Below, piece after piece: positions 35,914 to 49,177 of a stretch of 64,000 nt of DNA (positions are counted from its first letter, which is position 1; each line of letters opens with the position of its first letter). A program made the position numbers and the translations under genes. The stretch is from Mactra quadrangularis (lineage: Eukaryota; Mollusca; Bivalvia; Venerida; Mactridae): the NCBI GenBank assembly GCA_025267735.1, contig CM046303.1, positions 45,955,380-46,019,379 of the forward strand, written 5' to 3'. The notes under the pieces were generated by a model. The model saw only the letters and a list, made by a program, of their open reading frames with translations. It did not search any database and was not told where the DNA came from.

Positions 35914-37715
35914 CTGAAATGGAAAAAATGACATTTCTACAATAAAAGTGATAGTTCGCATAAATTGTTATGCATAGATATGTTTTTGTAAGTTAAAAAA
36001 GTGCGGGTTGAAGTGCGGTTTAAAAGTGCGTTTTTTTGTAAGAGATGTATAAGAATATCCAACATTGCAGGTCAATAAAATATATTTTAACTAGTCTCAA
36101 GAATAGCACAAAAAAATCTTTTTTTAACTCACGCGGTAAAAAAATTCACACTAAAATTGACGAATATCATTTTTACTTTATTCATTGTAATTTCTCATCT
36201 ATGCATGCCGTATTATGAATTCCACATAATCTTTGGATCGGTTTATACTTTCAGTACGTGGGAACATAAAAAAATTGAATTTGAGTTCAAAAAGAGTTGT
36301 GATTAATATATGAAAATAACCTAGAGTTGATTTTCTCGAACATTTTAAGGTAGAAACCCACAATTTGTAAATCCTTATGTTGCTAACTGATGCAATGTAC
36401 ATGTTTTATCCTAACAACTCATGTATAAAAGTTCATGTTAAACATTGCTGAAATCAGACTTATTATTCCGTTTATTTTAACGAACAGATTTAAATAACTT
36501 TAATTTGAAAATTAAGCCTTAAATATTCAAATGTTATAAAACTATTTCCGCTATGTTTTAATATCACCGCAAAACATGAAATGTGTGTTGTTTGAAGAGT
36601 TGAAATGAAGTTTAGTTTTCACAAAAAATGGAAATAATTAGAATAATTATAAATACGTATAATTTAATTACCAGAACGATTCTTTGATGTCTCACGGGGC
36701 ATATCGCCAACTGGGACCATAGAATATAGTTAATTGGCAAAAAACAATATAAATTAGTTCACACGATTGTCTTAATGGGCGGCCATGATGCGCATCTCAT
36801 CTGTATCGTTTGGAAAAAACGCAACAATTGAAAACTAAATATATGTAATAAATTTAGAACAAGCGCATTGTCACTGTAGCTAGAGTCTTTTTTCTTTAAA
36901 TATAAAACCAACCATGGCGCCTGTCATAATCAAAGCGCTAAAGGCACTGAATTTGTTCGGGTTTGAAAAGTGAAATTAAAAGATTTCCGGCTCCAACAAT
37001 GTGCAACTTGTTCACAAAGAACATGTCAGTGATACCAGTTTGATAGGTAAAACAGCACTGTTCCGGTTCAAAACCATTCACACAATCGACCTATAAATAC
37101 TGCAGGTAAACCGGACAAGAGAACACACTATTGATTTTTTTTTCGCACAATAACCACAAGTCAAATGGGTCATTCTTAGAACAATTCAATAACTGCCGGT
37201 TAAAAGTAATCAATCATGCACATTTATTCTACTGCATCTGTCTGTAAAAGTCCACTATTCAAACATCATTCAAAGTTATCAACTAAATCTTTAAACTTTT
37301 TTATGGAACCATTCTATTACATAAGACAATGTAACATCTCTACTGACAACTGGCACAAACGACGGGTCGTGACTGAATCGTTGATACCATTATATTACAT
37401 AGGACGACGTAAAGATCTCTACTGAGACGCATAAATTATTAATTTTTACACGTATACGCTCCAATATAGACCGGTTAACAAGTGTATTTCAGGAATTATT
37501 GCGCCTGTCAAAGCAGACGATCATTTTGAATTGCTCTATATTTATACATGTATACTGAGGGACTACTTCTGGTTTTGGTAAATTTTCAAAATCGGCAAGG
37601 GTCTGAAATACGGTAAATATATTTGTTCAGGACTGAAGTCCCTAACAAATAAAAAGGAACTGGGTGCATATTATCAAGCATCTTACGATCTATTGTAGAC
37701 GTACATCCTTCTATA
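35914..37715 (-). other. Upstream region of chitinase 1
   Basis: Should hold the promoter and a possible 5'UTR exon, since a strong acceptor abuts the start codon. I could not place a TATA box or transcription start. Two imperfect ~40-bp direct repeats lie at ~37309 and ~37387. Confidence 0.35.
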
Positions 37716-37801
37716 ATATCGAGGGATGCCCACAAGACTATAGTAAGTGGATTGCGTAAAAGAGTGAGTTACTAAAATCTTGCGGGCAATCGTCGATGTA
37801 T
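37716..37801. mobile_element. Small palindromic MITE
   Basis: ATATCGAGGGATGCCCACAA ... CTTGCGGGCAATCGTCGATG, the same family as 24587-24674 and 1457-1533. Confidence 0.65.
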
Positions 37802-38260
37802 TTGTTAAATTATCGTAAGATTTTGATAATATGCTGCCCTGGTGATTACGTTCATTGCGATTATAAGTAATTCATTATCATTAATATGACCGATCAGCTT
37901 TAGAAACACTCCTTGTGGTAGAAAAATGCATTACTTTTAGCACTAACTTAAACCATAGATGATTGGTGAGTAGAGGGTTACAGGAGAAGAAAGTTATAGC
38001 ACATAGAAGCAATGAATCATAAAGTCTAGTAAACATGTCCCCGGTCTTACTGTCACAATATAAATTATAAGAATACAATAAGTCTTCGTGTCTCAAAATG
38101 ATGGAGTTTTAATGGTACATGTTGGTATTCTGTGATTTATGTTGGCTAAGAAAGCTAATAAAAATGACAGTAGACAATTTCCTCCGATGTTTTAGGTAAT
38201 AATCGTACATTTAAATCGTATACCAAATTCATAATCATGTTAAAACTATAAAAATATCTT

Positions 38261-38431
38261 TACAGTAAAGTTCCGCTATTAAGACCACTTTTGTTATTTC
38301 AAAATTATGCGATTTTTGACAATAATTAAGACCCAAATGCTTAATTTGTGAACAAAAGGGTCTCTATAATAAGACCGGTCCGCTATTAAGACCACCTATT
38401 TTGCTGGTCTTAATAGCGGAACTTTACTGTA
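38261..38431. mobile_element. pogo/Tigger-like MITE
   Basis: Inverted repeats CAGTAAAGTTCCGCTATTAA / TTAATAGCGGAACTTTACTG (about 26 bp in all) at 38263 and 38429, flanked by TA target duplications. 167 bp with no coding capacity. Confidence 0.85.
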
Positions 38432-38479
38432 TAAGTATTTCCGGCCTTCCATCTTATTTAAAGCATCAACTTCGTATAT

Positions 38480-38629
38480 ATAGAGAATATTAGGTTAGTG
38501 CCAATCTGTATCTAGTTTATCCGGCAAGTTGGAGAAAGGTTTATTCGGCGAGGCTTGCCGAGTCGACTAAACCTTTTGGAGACGAGCCGGATAAACTAAG
38601 TACAGATTAACACTAACCTAATATTCTAT
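38480..38629. mobile_element. Fold-back element (~150 bp hairpin)
   Basis: Arms of about 44 bp (ATATTAGGTTAGTGCCAATC ... GATTAACACTAACCTAATAT), ~90% complementary. A second inner inverted pair (AAGGTTTATTCGGC / GTCGACTAAACCTT) makes nearly the whole element palindromic. Confidence 0.85.
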
Positions 38630-38639
38630 TTATCCTACT

Positions 38640-39235
38640 CGCATTTGCTTGAATGACTAATTTAAAATCCGAAAATTCTGCGTTTAACATGCTTTAAATT
38701 CAGATCATGGCCGAATTGTTTAAAGCGCAGTAATTGTGTAAAACGGTCTTTTAACTGTTTGCGCGTCAAGAAATAATTCCGATGATTGACTCCATTATAA
38801 TATATTAGTAAAGGTAATATTTTAAATGAAAGAAGCGAAAATACTAAATAAACTCGGTTTAGAAATAAACAAGGAAAAAAATCATATTTGGACGAATAAA
38901 TCACTTGCGAATTTTCCGAGGACGAATCAGTTTCTATGACGTCATGTAAGCGAAGTTTGTTGTCAACATGGCGGTCGTATTTAGGAGCGTTTGTAGGATT
39001 CGTCATTTGACGCGTTTACTATTATTTATCATGGATTTAACCAATATTATCAGGATAATGTGTTATTCAAACTAAAAGATCACTTTGGGGTAGGATAAAT
39101 TATCGTACTACAAAAAATAGGGCATTAACAATTGAGGCGATGGCCAAATATGACAATGAACACAAAACGTAAAATAGGATCCCTTAGCAGCGTTCTTCTG
39201 GTACAACACTTTGTTTTCGAACTGGCATTATTTAA
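38640..39235. other. Intergenic sequence
   Basis: A 114-codon minus-strand frame at 38662-39006 is not recognisable and has no supporting signals, so it is not called as a gene. Confidence 0.35.
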
Positions 39236-39236
39236 C

Positions 39237-39530
39237 CCGGGTCGGTAGCGCAGTTGGTAGCGCGCCTGGATTACCTCCTAGTGTCCCGAGGGGTACGGTT
39301 TCGAATCCAACCCGGGGAGGTTATACCCTTCCATAAAAAATTGACAATGATGTCAATTTTCCTCCATTCATAAGGTATATGGAGAAGTTTCCGGCCTTAT
39401 GAAAGGGTAGGTAAGTACTGGTTATAGATAAGGGTCCAGAAAAGCTAGGTTAGGTGCTCTGGACGCCGTAAATGACTAAAACGTGTTGACATGGCGTAAA
39501 ACCAAAAACAACAACAACAGAACAAAAATA
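39237..39530 (+). mobile_element. SINE, family A, full-length copy
   Basis: tRNA-like head (A-box TAGCGCAGTTGG, B-box GGTTTCGAATCC), body GGTTATACCCTTCCATAAAA, and tail GTGTTGACATGGCGTAAAACC followed by (CAA)n. Confidence 0.88.
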
Positions 39531-40674
39531 AACTAATACATCTGGCATAAACACTACAGGCACTTTGATATTTACAATACGTTTTCTACATCAGAAATGA
39601 ATACGTTTCGCTAAAACCAGAATGCTGACAGCAAAGTTTGCTACACTTCTTGATTAATCATCAAAATAAGCGCTGAATGGACGTTTTATTGAACGTAATG
39701 AGCAGACCCGATAGGACAAACAAGTGTAGATGAATGATAATGGGGTGGATTTACCAGAAAGTAACATTGAACTTTTAAAAACGTTAAAGAATAGTGCATT
39801 CAATCATGTGATTGAATAAGACACCGTCATACATGTATATATAGTGCGTAAAAACTGACCCCGACCTGACCAATCACATTAGCATCTAATAATTATCAAA
39901 CGAAATTAATGATCTAAAGCTCTATATCTTATTATATACATTTATTTCCTTCAAAAAGTTAAGTATCGCATATGATGGTAGTGAGCTGTTTGTAATCAAG
40001 CATATAAATTTAACTCCACAATTCCAGCCAATATTTTATGGTTTCTTTCGCTTTATCTTGAAATATGTTACTTTGGTAAACCAGAAAAACTGACAAAAAT
40101 TCAACATCATGTTGTGCATTTATATAAAATAAAGATTGCGCAAATTATTAGTTTTCAAAGATCAAAGAAAACTTAGGCCATTTTTCTTCCCTCCGTGTCA
40201 TACAAACTGTTTTAGCAAGTACTTTCTCAAGCTAACCATTTTATCAAGTAAATGATTTTTCATACCTAACTTACTTTACCACAGAATTTTGTTAAGATTT
40301 ATTGTGACTATTCTTATAGCAGAACAGAACAGTGATGACAGACAAAAACAAGATTAACTGAGAGAAAATAAGTGACGCTTAAGGTATAAAACAAACTAGA
40401 CAGTGTTTATTTTTATTGACCTAAATATGTCTGGACAAAACCCCCACCAATAAGAAAAGATTGTGAACACTGCTGGACATGGTATGACCTCGATAAATGA
40501 CATATGATGTTAATTGCCTCCAGGTTTTCTACATGCTTTTACTAATTACTAGATAATTAATAATGATATCTTTATTGACAATGGTTGAGCTAGCTGTCAT
40601 ATCGTACCACACTATAACACATAAAATAACCTTGTTGATTACATTAGACATATATGTGAAACATGAAAACTTTA
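39531..40674. other. AT-rich intergenic sequence
   Basis: Nothing recognised. Confidence 0.4.
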
Positions 40675-41027
40675 ACCATGTGAGAGTTATTTATACTGGG
40701 TTTAACGCCGTGTCAACACAATTTTTAAGGTTATTTTACGGCGTCCAGCGCACCTTAGCTAGCTTTCTTAGACCCTAGTCTAAAACCAGTACTCACCTAC
40801 CCTACCACAAGGCCGCACTTTAAATGGCACTGTTTTAACTTTTAAGGCTGGAAACTTCTTCATATACCTTATCAATTGAGGAAAATTGCTATCATTGTCA
40901 CATATTCATAGAAGGGTATAACCTCCCAGGGTAGGGTTCGAACCCGTAATCACCGCGGGAAACTAGATTCCAAATTCATGAAGGCGCGCTACCAACTGCG
41001 CTACTGTCTCGGGTTACCATGTGAGAG
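40675..41027 (-). mobile_element. SINE, family A, with 12-bp target-site duplication
   Basis: Element 40687-41015, flanked by ACCATGTGAGAG at 40675-40686 and 41016-41027. The tRNA-like head is on the right, and a ~35-bp extra segment (near 40815-40850) distinguishes it from the other copies. Confidence 0.9.
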
Positions 41028-41392
41028 ATGAATTAAAACATATAACAACTTTTGAAAATATTCTACTACGTGAGACAAGTATAGAACATAACAACAACAG
41101 TTTGAGCCTCATGTTGTTTAGATTATAATGTCTGATGCTTTTTTCACTGCACGTACAAATTACATTACGACGATATTAAATTAGATTTATCAATTTATCA
41201 GATTGTTTATGGTTCATTTCTAACATATATTTCACTAATACGACGCAGTAACCAGCCACAAAATAGGTCAGTATTTAATCTATTAGGGATACGCCGAAAT
41301 GTATTGCTATTGAAAACGGATTTACCGCAACACTTATTGAATCAACGCAAACTTGCATGATTCAAGAAATAACTTACAGTTGTCTATATTGT

Positions 41393-41490
41393 GTTGTCTA
41401 ATAAAACATAGGCACGAGCTGTGATGCGCGTATGATTAAATCACGAGTGCTTTAGCGCATCAAACGAGTGCCTATGTTTTATTAGACAAC
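41393..41490. mobile_element. Perfect-arm hairpin MITE
   Basis: Arms GTTGTCTAATAAAACATAGG (+CAC, 23 bp, perfect) at 41393-41415 and 41468-41490. Inner complementary GATGCGC/GCGCATC extend the stem. Confidence 0.85.
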
Positions 41491-42640
41491 ATAATAACAA
41501 CAGAACCGGGAATTGCTGTGACTTAGAAAACGTATTAAAGTAGGTATTTTTATGCTAGGATCGTTTTAAACTCAATTTAGACCATTTTCGTTCAAGTAAT
41601 AAGGTTGGTACATGTTTTACATTAACTGACATGTTTATTACGGACATCCAATGTCCTGTTAAAGTCAACCCTTATAAATTCGGGCACTATTTTCGGCTTT
41701 GCTCATTTAAGGTGGGGAGTAAATTTTCAACAGCCGTCATGAGCTATATTTTGTTGAATAAGAAAGCATAGATGACGTCATATTAAATAAAGAGTGAAAG
41801 CGCACGTGCCTATGTTAGAATCACTTAATAAATTGATGCTCGTAGCATATCTTCTGCAATAATTTTAGTACTTAAACTTTTTAGTTTATCAGAAAAGATA
41901 ATTGAGACAATCTCCGCGTGTTTGTCAGGCTTGGAAACACGTGGTTACTATGAATGTACTGGCACTAAATTTCTCGCGGGGTATTTGATCCAAACCTATT
42001 ATAAATAAACATAATTATGTTTCAAACAGTCAATTTCTAGGCAAGGTTTGCTTAAAATGTTTTTAGCAAAAACATCTCATTATTATTATGACTTAGCATT
42101 TCAAACGTATATATATCATTGTCAAAGAGGTCAAGGTTTTTTTTGCAGATTTAGACAACGCATATCAAAAAGTAAATGTTGAAAACGCGTACCTTGCATA
42201 CAGTACATTACAATGACAGTGTCGTACAAATGACGCACAAGAAAGAAACAAGTGTAACAAAAGCACGCACGAGACATAAAGAAATTTAAATAAAGATGAC
42301 TATACATCAATTCCAAACTTTAAAAAAAATCATATTTTGCGACACAAACATTGCATCTAAAAGAATTCTGAGTAACTTTTATTGCCAGTCAGATCATAAA
42401 GCATGATTTTATTAACATTTGTACGTTCACACAGAGCTGCAAGCAGTCATTCATATATTTGTCATAACCACAATAGATAAATATAACATATGCATCATCT
42501 AGTCGAAATACGAAGATTCACTATTCATGCAATTCATGAGTTATTGTTATAGTACAACACACAAATAAATTCATGTAAATATATCTAAATGTTATGTAAA
42601 AACTATTGCACAATAATATCACCACATTTCTCCCAGGCGT
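41491..42640. other. AT-rich intergenic sequence
   Basis: Nothing recognised. Confidence 0.4.
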
Positions 42641-42644
42641 TTTT

Positions 42645-42722
42645 AAATGCCAGTATAAGTATTTGGGCCGGTGGCCATATAGTACAATAAACTGATTTGT
42701 ATTGTATTGTATTGTATAAAAA
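42645..42722 (+). mobile_element. Retroelement 3' end with (GTATT)n tail
   Basis: GGGCCGGTGGCCATATAGTAC followed by AATAAACTGATTT and four GTATT repeats looks like a SINE/LINE end with a simple-repeat tail. Confidence 0.45.
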
Positions 42723-45476
42723 TGTGGCTTTAAACTAAAATCAAATGCGCTACAACTGTAACAAAATGCTAATTTGAACTCTTCTACATCTCATATTATA
42801 ACAATTGGGTAATTACTACAGTGGCAACTTTAGAATACAAATTACCATAAATATAGTTATTAGTTTCGAGGTAACCATTTACCGAAAAATGTGAATTTGC
42901 AACCACCCCCTTGCTAAGTTTTACTCGAAACGTAAACGTTAGCTGCATATGTCGAACTGGTATTCTGCTTCATATGCAACGGTCCAGTTTAACAACAATT
43001 TAATCAAATTCCCGCACACTGATTGCACATGCATATAGAAGTAAATTCGATGCCATTAAATTGAAACCAAAGATAACTATAAAAGCGCAATCAAATGATC
43101 GATTTATAAATGCAAGATATTTTTTCGAGATGAGAACGGAACGTCTCAAGTGACAACAAGTTGGAGTTGACTCGAGTTGTTTGATTCATATAACTCGATT
43201 AAAATTGTATTACTAAGAAGTTCATCAACGTAAATTATTGTCGTTTAATAAATCCGATCACGAAAATGCTATGTACGATGCAATGTTCATGCAAAATCTT
43301 GATTTATTAATATTTAATCTACTTTCGTGATTTTTTCTACGACCAATCTCCCGCCTTTCTTTGTATCAAGAACGATAGTTGTCAGCGTTTTCTTGGTATT
43401 ACGTTAAAAACCTAAAATATTTGGTCCAAAGATCTAGGCATATCTAGAGACCGTTTGTAGGACGATTGACCGCCATGGTGTGACTTAAAATGCGTTAAAA
43501 CACATAACATAATATTATATACAATGTTGACTTCAATCTGACTAACAAAAAAACAACAACAAAAAAACGTTCATAAATTATATACGAGGTGTTGCATCAC
43601 TATTTCTTATACGAGTTACTTGACAACACTAAGTCATGTCAAATTGTGTATTTTTTCAATTAGTTTTGTTTTTTAAAGACTCACACAAAATCATATCACA
43701 TGTACCTACCTTTAAGCCTTATACCATTCCTGATAAACAATAAATAAGTAGAGTCCGAACTTTTGGCGTCTAGAATGTTATATATTCCTTTTCCTCAAAG
43801 TCGAAATATAAATTAACAATCTCCGTAAATATCAATTTCTGTTTTCGCTGAGATTTAACGTATAAGTTATAACTCGACGAATAATCAGAAAAAAACGCAA
43901 CGTTATGATAAAAACAAGCAAACGTTCTCGTTCTGTCCTTTTCTTCCTACAACGTTAGCGTTATACCACGGACTGACAAGCTTATCGCGTGAAAGATACG
44001 TTATACCTTCACTGAAGTAAAACTAAGAAATGCCCTGAGGCAAATCGCTTGTCACCACAATATTTAGATGAACAACTTAAACGATTATTACCTTATATGT
44101 CTTTTCCAGTAGACAATGATACAAACAACTGTGTGAACTGTCTTCTTTAAAAATACTTAAATTGACACGTTTTTATCCGAGTTAGTCCGAAATGTGCATT
44201 TATTTAGTAGCTACATGTACAATGCAGAATATTTGGATGTGAAAAGTACTTTATGAAATGAAACTGAAAGCACTTATTTTTTGGAAGCACCTAATAATAA
44301 TACATGTAGTTGGACAACACTAGTATTGTTCTTTTAATTTAATTATATATTTAATCACTTGTTACAATTGTCACGTAAAATATAAACCAACTCACTAAAA
44401 AACAAACAAATGATAAAATGTACTAATTGAGCAAAATTTCAATAAATATTAATCTCATTATCTAATACTTGCAAATATATATACTGAGCTCTTTTATACT
44501 TTTGGCTTATATATGATATTGTTTGTTATTAACCTTGATGCTATTTTTGACCATGCAATAGCTGTCTCGAATATGACACATTTGGTTGACTGTCGTCATT
44601 TGAATTTCATTTACGTGAAACCATCAAGCAAACCGAGGATCATGTAAGGCGACGAAAATGAATTGTTTCTGTAAAATAAATTTTATTTTTAGATATTAAA
44701 TTATGCAGTGTAAAATGAATCACCAAAACTTTATGTCGTTACGGTATTGCAGCAGACGATAGCAAACGGAAATTGATCATTTACGACAAAACAAATTCAA
44801 ATGAGGCCGATTTACCTATTATTAACCTACTATGAAGAAAACACACAATTTATTGAGCTTATTTACATTTTGTTTACATAAATATTAATTTAAACAGAAA
44901 GTTATTGAGGGAAAATAAACAACGGCTTACAAGTAGTAGGTAGCCCATTGACGTAATTAGTTTTAGTTCTATTCAAAGTGTGTGGGTTAACTCAATATTT
45001 GATTGGTTGTTTTAGATATGTTAAATTCGATAAAGACCACCAAAATCAGTCAAGTGTAGTTCCCAATCCTATTGTGGTGTTTCCCACTCAGTTCCATTGA
45101 TCCGTTGTTAGTAAACAATATGAGTTATTGCTTTCACATCATAATGTGTCGTTTCTATGTATCATTCTATTGGAGTTCGGTACAATCATACACAAACACG
45201 CCTATGTTACGTCTTAGGGTACGGATTCTAAACTATACATGAACAGCTTGTTAATACACAAATAAACTAATTGCACAGTACATAGGTGCAACAAGTGTTA
45301 AATCGCAGCGAAATCAGATCAAATTATACGAGAGAATGGCACCCTGATGAAACAGACCTAATTGTAAAATTGTAAGTATAAAAAATAACATTTAACATGA
45401 TAAATATGCGTTTTAAGTTATCATTTACTAGTTATTTTAGCTAAATTGCGAAACAAGTTCTCGTAACAAAATTTAT
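42723..45476. other. AT-rich intergenic sequence
   Basis: Nothing recognised over about 2.7 kb. Confidence 0.4.
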
Positions 45477-45477
45477 G

Positions 45478-45652
45478 ACTCTCGTGTCCGCTTCCTGGTC
45501 GCCCCAGTACTGAGTTTGTAGGATAAAGTTTCTCCAAAAATGTTTAAAGAAACAACGAGGTAGGTTTTGGATATGGTTTGAACCAACGCTGAATTTGCTA
45601 ACAATTGATTGCCAGTCCAATGTCTTAACCACTCGGCAATACCAGCTCGCGT
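45478..45652 (-). mobile_element. SINE, family C (tRNA-Ser/Leu-like)
   Basis: Minus strand: TATTGCCGAGTGGTTAAGAC (A-box region) and GGTTCAAACC (B-box), then a body ending GGGGCGACCAGGAAGCGGAC. The two open frames across it are accidental. Confidence 0.7.
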
Positions 45653-48600
45653 TTTAAGTACCAATCCGCTAATGGAAAAAAAACGTTCGCAAAACGATTT
45701 CTACTTGTTCAGTTATTTTTTTCAATGCACAAATACATGTGCTCGAAAATGAAACAATTGATAGACTGTTCAACATTATAACGTCAAATAACATTACTAC
45801 AGTATTTTAGATCTCCATCTTTTTTCACACCATCCAACTGTATGAACTAAGTTCATTAAATAACAATTAATTTACGCTATATAAATGTATTCTGTAATGT
45901 CTTAATAAGATGAATTTAGAACAAACCATACTCCTATAGCCATAATATTTCAAAATTTTAAGATCGTAATTGTTCACATGTCGTACGGTGTTATGATTTT
46001 AACATAAATTTCAAATTTTGAGTGAATTTACATAAAATTTATTAAAGTTGATACAGAGTACAATCAACTGTAAGACCAATCTAAGACAAACCACATCGCG
46101 GTGGCTGATGAAAAGACCAATAAATCATTCAGTCATCATTTGAATTGAGAATAGCAGGTCACTAAATTATAAAACGAACTCATGTCATTATTCTAGACAA
46201 TTAACCAAAAACAAAACATTGTTTGTTGTTTCCGTATAATGTTTAGATGACAGACAAGTGATACAGAAAAAGTTGTACACCACCCAAAATAACTTCAAAC
46301 AAGTGATATGTCGCCATTTACTTCTGAAAACCGTTTATTCATTTTTATTCAATTTTTTTACGCATTTCACTTTCTTAAATGCCCAACAGTGAACTTGAAT
46401 ATACAGTTAATTTAGACAGGGTTCGGTGAATTTAAATCAAAGAAAAGTGCTTAAAATCAACATGGTTGCGAACCTCTTATAATTCGAGATAGTCATCCTA
46501 GCATTGCCATGGGAACAAGGTTTTTGTTTGTAATGGCGTTCCATGAAGGACAATTTCGTAGGAAAAACTCGGCCACTTGAGCTTCTGTCATACTTACATG
46601 GGATAATGCATGTACATTGTATTAGAATAATTTTAGGCTATACAAGGACAGCTTTTGGACTAACAAAAACAATACATGAATTCATAAAACACCAAATAAC
46701 ATCATGATTTGACCTACGTTAGACATGCATTGTAACTATCCTCTAATATGTGGTAAGTATTTGAAGTTTGGGGAGAATAAGAAGAATTAAATAGTTAATG
46801 ATGTGATCAAACAAAGACGAAGATGAGTCATACAGTCTTTGATGATTTCATCTTAATTGATGGTAATAAATTTTTAGTTTGAACAAAGGTAAAGTTTTTT
46901 ACAATAAATTATATTATAGACCGAAGCATTGTAACTATGGTAACGCTAAGATGGCCTTCCTTCGCATTATGAAAGGCTTGCAAACATGACGATTTCATGA
47001 TTTTATTGTAAAAAAGCGAACCAGTTGATTAAATACACACCAATGAACGTGATATCAGCCTATTTTATCAGAACACATATCTAGTAACCGAAATTGAACT
47101 AATTAACACTTTCTAAAGATAAATTATACGCATATTTTTTGTATGTAATTCAGAATTCCATAAGTAATAGATAATAATACCTCGAGTAGACTTTAGAATG
47201 ATTCCTGTTGTTAAACAAATTAAAAGTTTGAATAGAAATTTATAATTAGATATAAAACCATTCACTTTTATAATGTTCAATATACAGACGAATGAATAAC
47301 ATAATCATAAGGATGTGGAACAACTGAGTAGTATGCTATTTAAATTTGTATGACATTATACATTAATTATAACTTTAATACTCTTCAATAACATGCATGG
47401 CATTAGCTAACCAATACACGTATTCCATAATGAACATTTACGTATATACAATGTACCTCCTCGTAGATAAAAGCTTTTGTCTCATTGTAACGAAAATGAC
47501 AGCATTGTAATTGATACAATCATAAATCATTATATTAAGATCTTATGTTAAATCATGGGTTGAATTTTGATGTGTGTAAATCATTTTTGTAAAAGCTTTA
47601 CTGAGTAAACAATTGTCTTTACACATAACTGAACATATACTTGGAAATTTAATTATCTTTTTATTGAATTGTTTGCACTTACTGACTTTCCAAGTACGGG
47701 AATACGTAACGGCTATATATCACTAATTGATCAAAAAGATAACAAGCTAGGGTTTAACTTCAAATAATTGTGTGAAGTACACTAGTACTGAAAATCTTCG
47801 TCTTGAACTCATGAGCATGTAAATAAGCTTCCCCTAAACTATAAAAACACATGTACTATTCGATGACAATCATGTTAAAAACAACTTAACTTTCATGTTT
47901 CGTGTTTTTTCTGCTATAGTGTGTAAGAAAAGGTTATTTTTACCACTTCAATGAGGAGGGAACACCCTGATATTCGAGTTCATGATAACATATATTGTTA
48001 CATTGATTTGCCTGATGAACGACACCAATAATATTTTCATAATGTCTTGATATTTGTATGCGCATTTTTTTTGGGAGGGGAAGCGTTGTTGGAGTGGTGT
48101 TGCGAGTGTGACGTTAGAAAGGCTAAAGAAGACACTAGTATGTTAGGAGGAGTCAAGTGTTCAATGATATTTTTTGCAGCCACCCATCATTGCTGTATTG
48201 GACATGACACTCCGCATAATGTTAAGAACAGTAGCATAATCAAGATTAAACTAAAGTAAAGAGTATTTCTAGTGTTCATTGTGATTGTTATGAATAATTT
48301 ACGGTGTGGCCTTTTTGAAAATTATACATTTACCTAAAAGCAGTCTGTCCTCATTGAAACAACAATACACTTGCCCATTAACATTACATTATGCTCTTGT
48401 TTTAGCATCTTCTTTATGGGACAAAATGCAACATTCAATCTTTAATGAATATACTCATAGGTAAAGTCATGGAAAGGCACACTAATTTAAAGTTGTCCTT
48501 GATATAAATGGTGTTTTGTAATGGCAATGTGTCAAAACTAAATCTCTTTTCTCTCATACGAAGTCCATTGCCATAAACATTAATGCATTTAGTTAGCATG

Positions 48601-49175
48601 AACGACTTTTTTATGCATAAACCATCACAAAACGTCCTCAATGTTAACAGCTTTGTAAATATTCTATTTCAAAAATGTCAATTCCATTACGGAATGTTAT
48701 CCTCATAGATTTTCAAATTAAATTCTGTTTTGCACAGTGTAATTTAAATAAAACAATACACACCTCGCCCTTATACTTGAATGTCGCTGCACCGCATTAC
48801 CTTTATTTAGTTGAAATTTATTTTATTTACAATAATATGATAGACAATGACGAATTAGCTTCAAGAATTAAAGTTTTATTTTGGGGGGGATAATTAAAGT
48901 GTTACATCTTTCTTAAAATATCTGCATTTTGAATAAACGCAGTCTGAATATAGTGTACAGCATTCATATTATAGTGGTAATGTCGATAATTTTAAATGAC
49001 TGAAACTTTTCACTGATATACAGTAGAGATTCGTATGTCCGAGCCAAGCTACTGACTATGTTTATTTCTGCAGTAAATATTCAGTAAAACATTGCTGATA
49101 AAGAATGGGGTTATATTTCTGATGAATTTCTAGTCTGGTAATACTGAGCTGCATTTAGGCGTAAAACTAAACAAG
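45653..49175. other. AT-rich intergenic sequence
   Basis: About 3.5 kb without a supported gene or repeat. The short frame at 48047-48259 is not recognisable. Confidence 0.4.
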
Positions 49176-49177
49176 TG

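Noticed and set aside
38662..39006. 114-codon minus-strand frame
   Set aside because: No recognisable domain, splice partners or signal; length is compatible with chance in this composition.
39237..39320. Possible tRNA gene
   Set aside because: A and B boxes are present, but it continues into a SINE body with copies elsewhere and lacks a clean acceptor stem.
45600..45652. Possible minus-strand tRNA-Ser/Leu gene
   Set aside because: Degenerate copies of the same sequence with the same downstream body occur at 30590 and 57695, so it is a SINE head.
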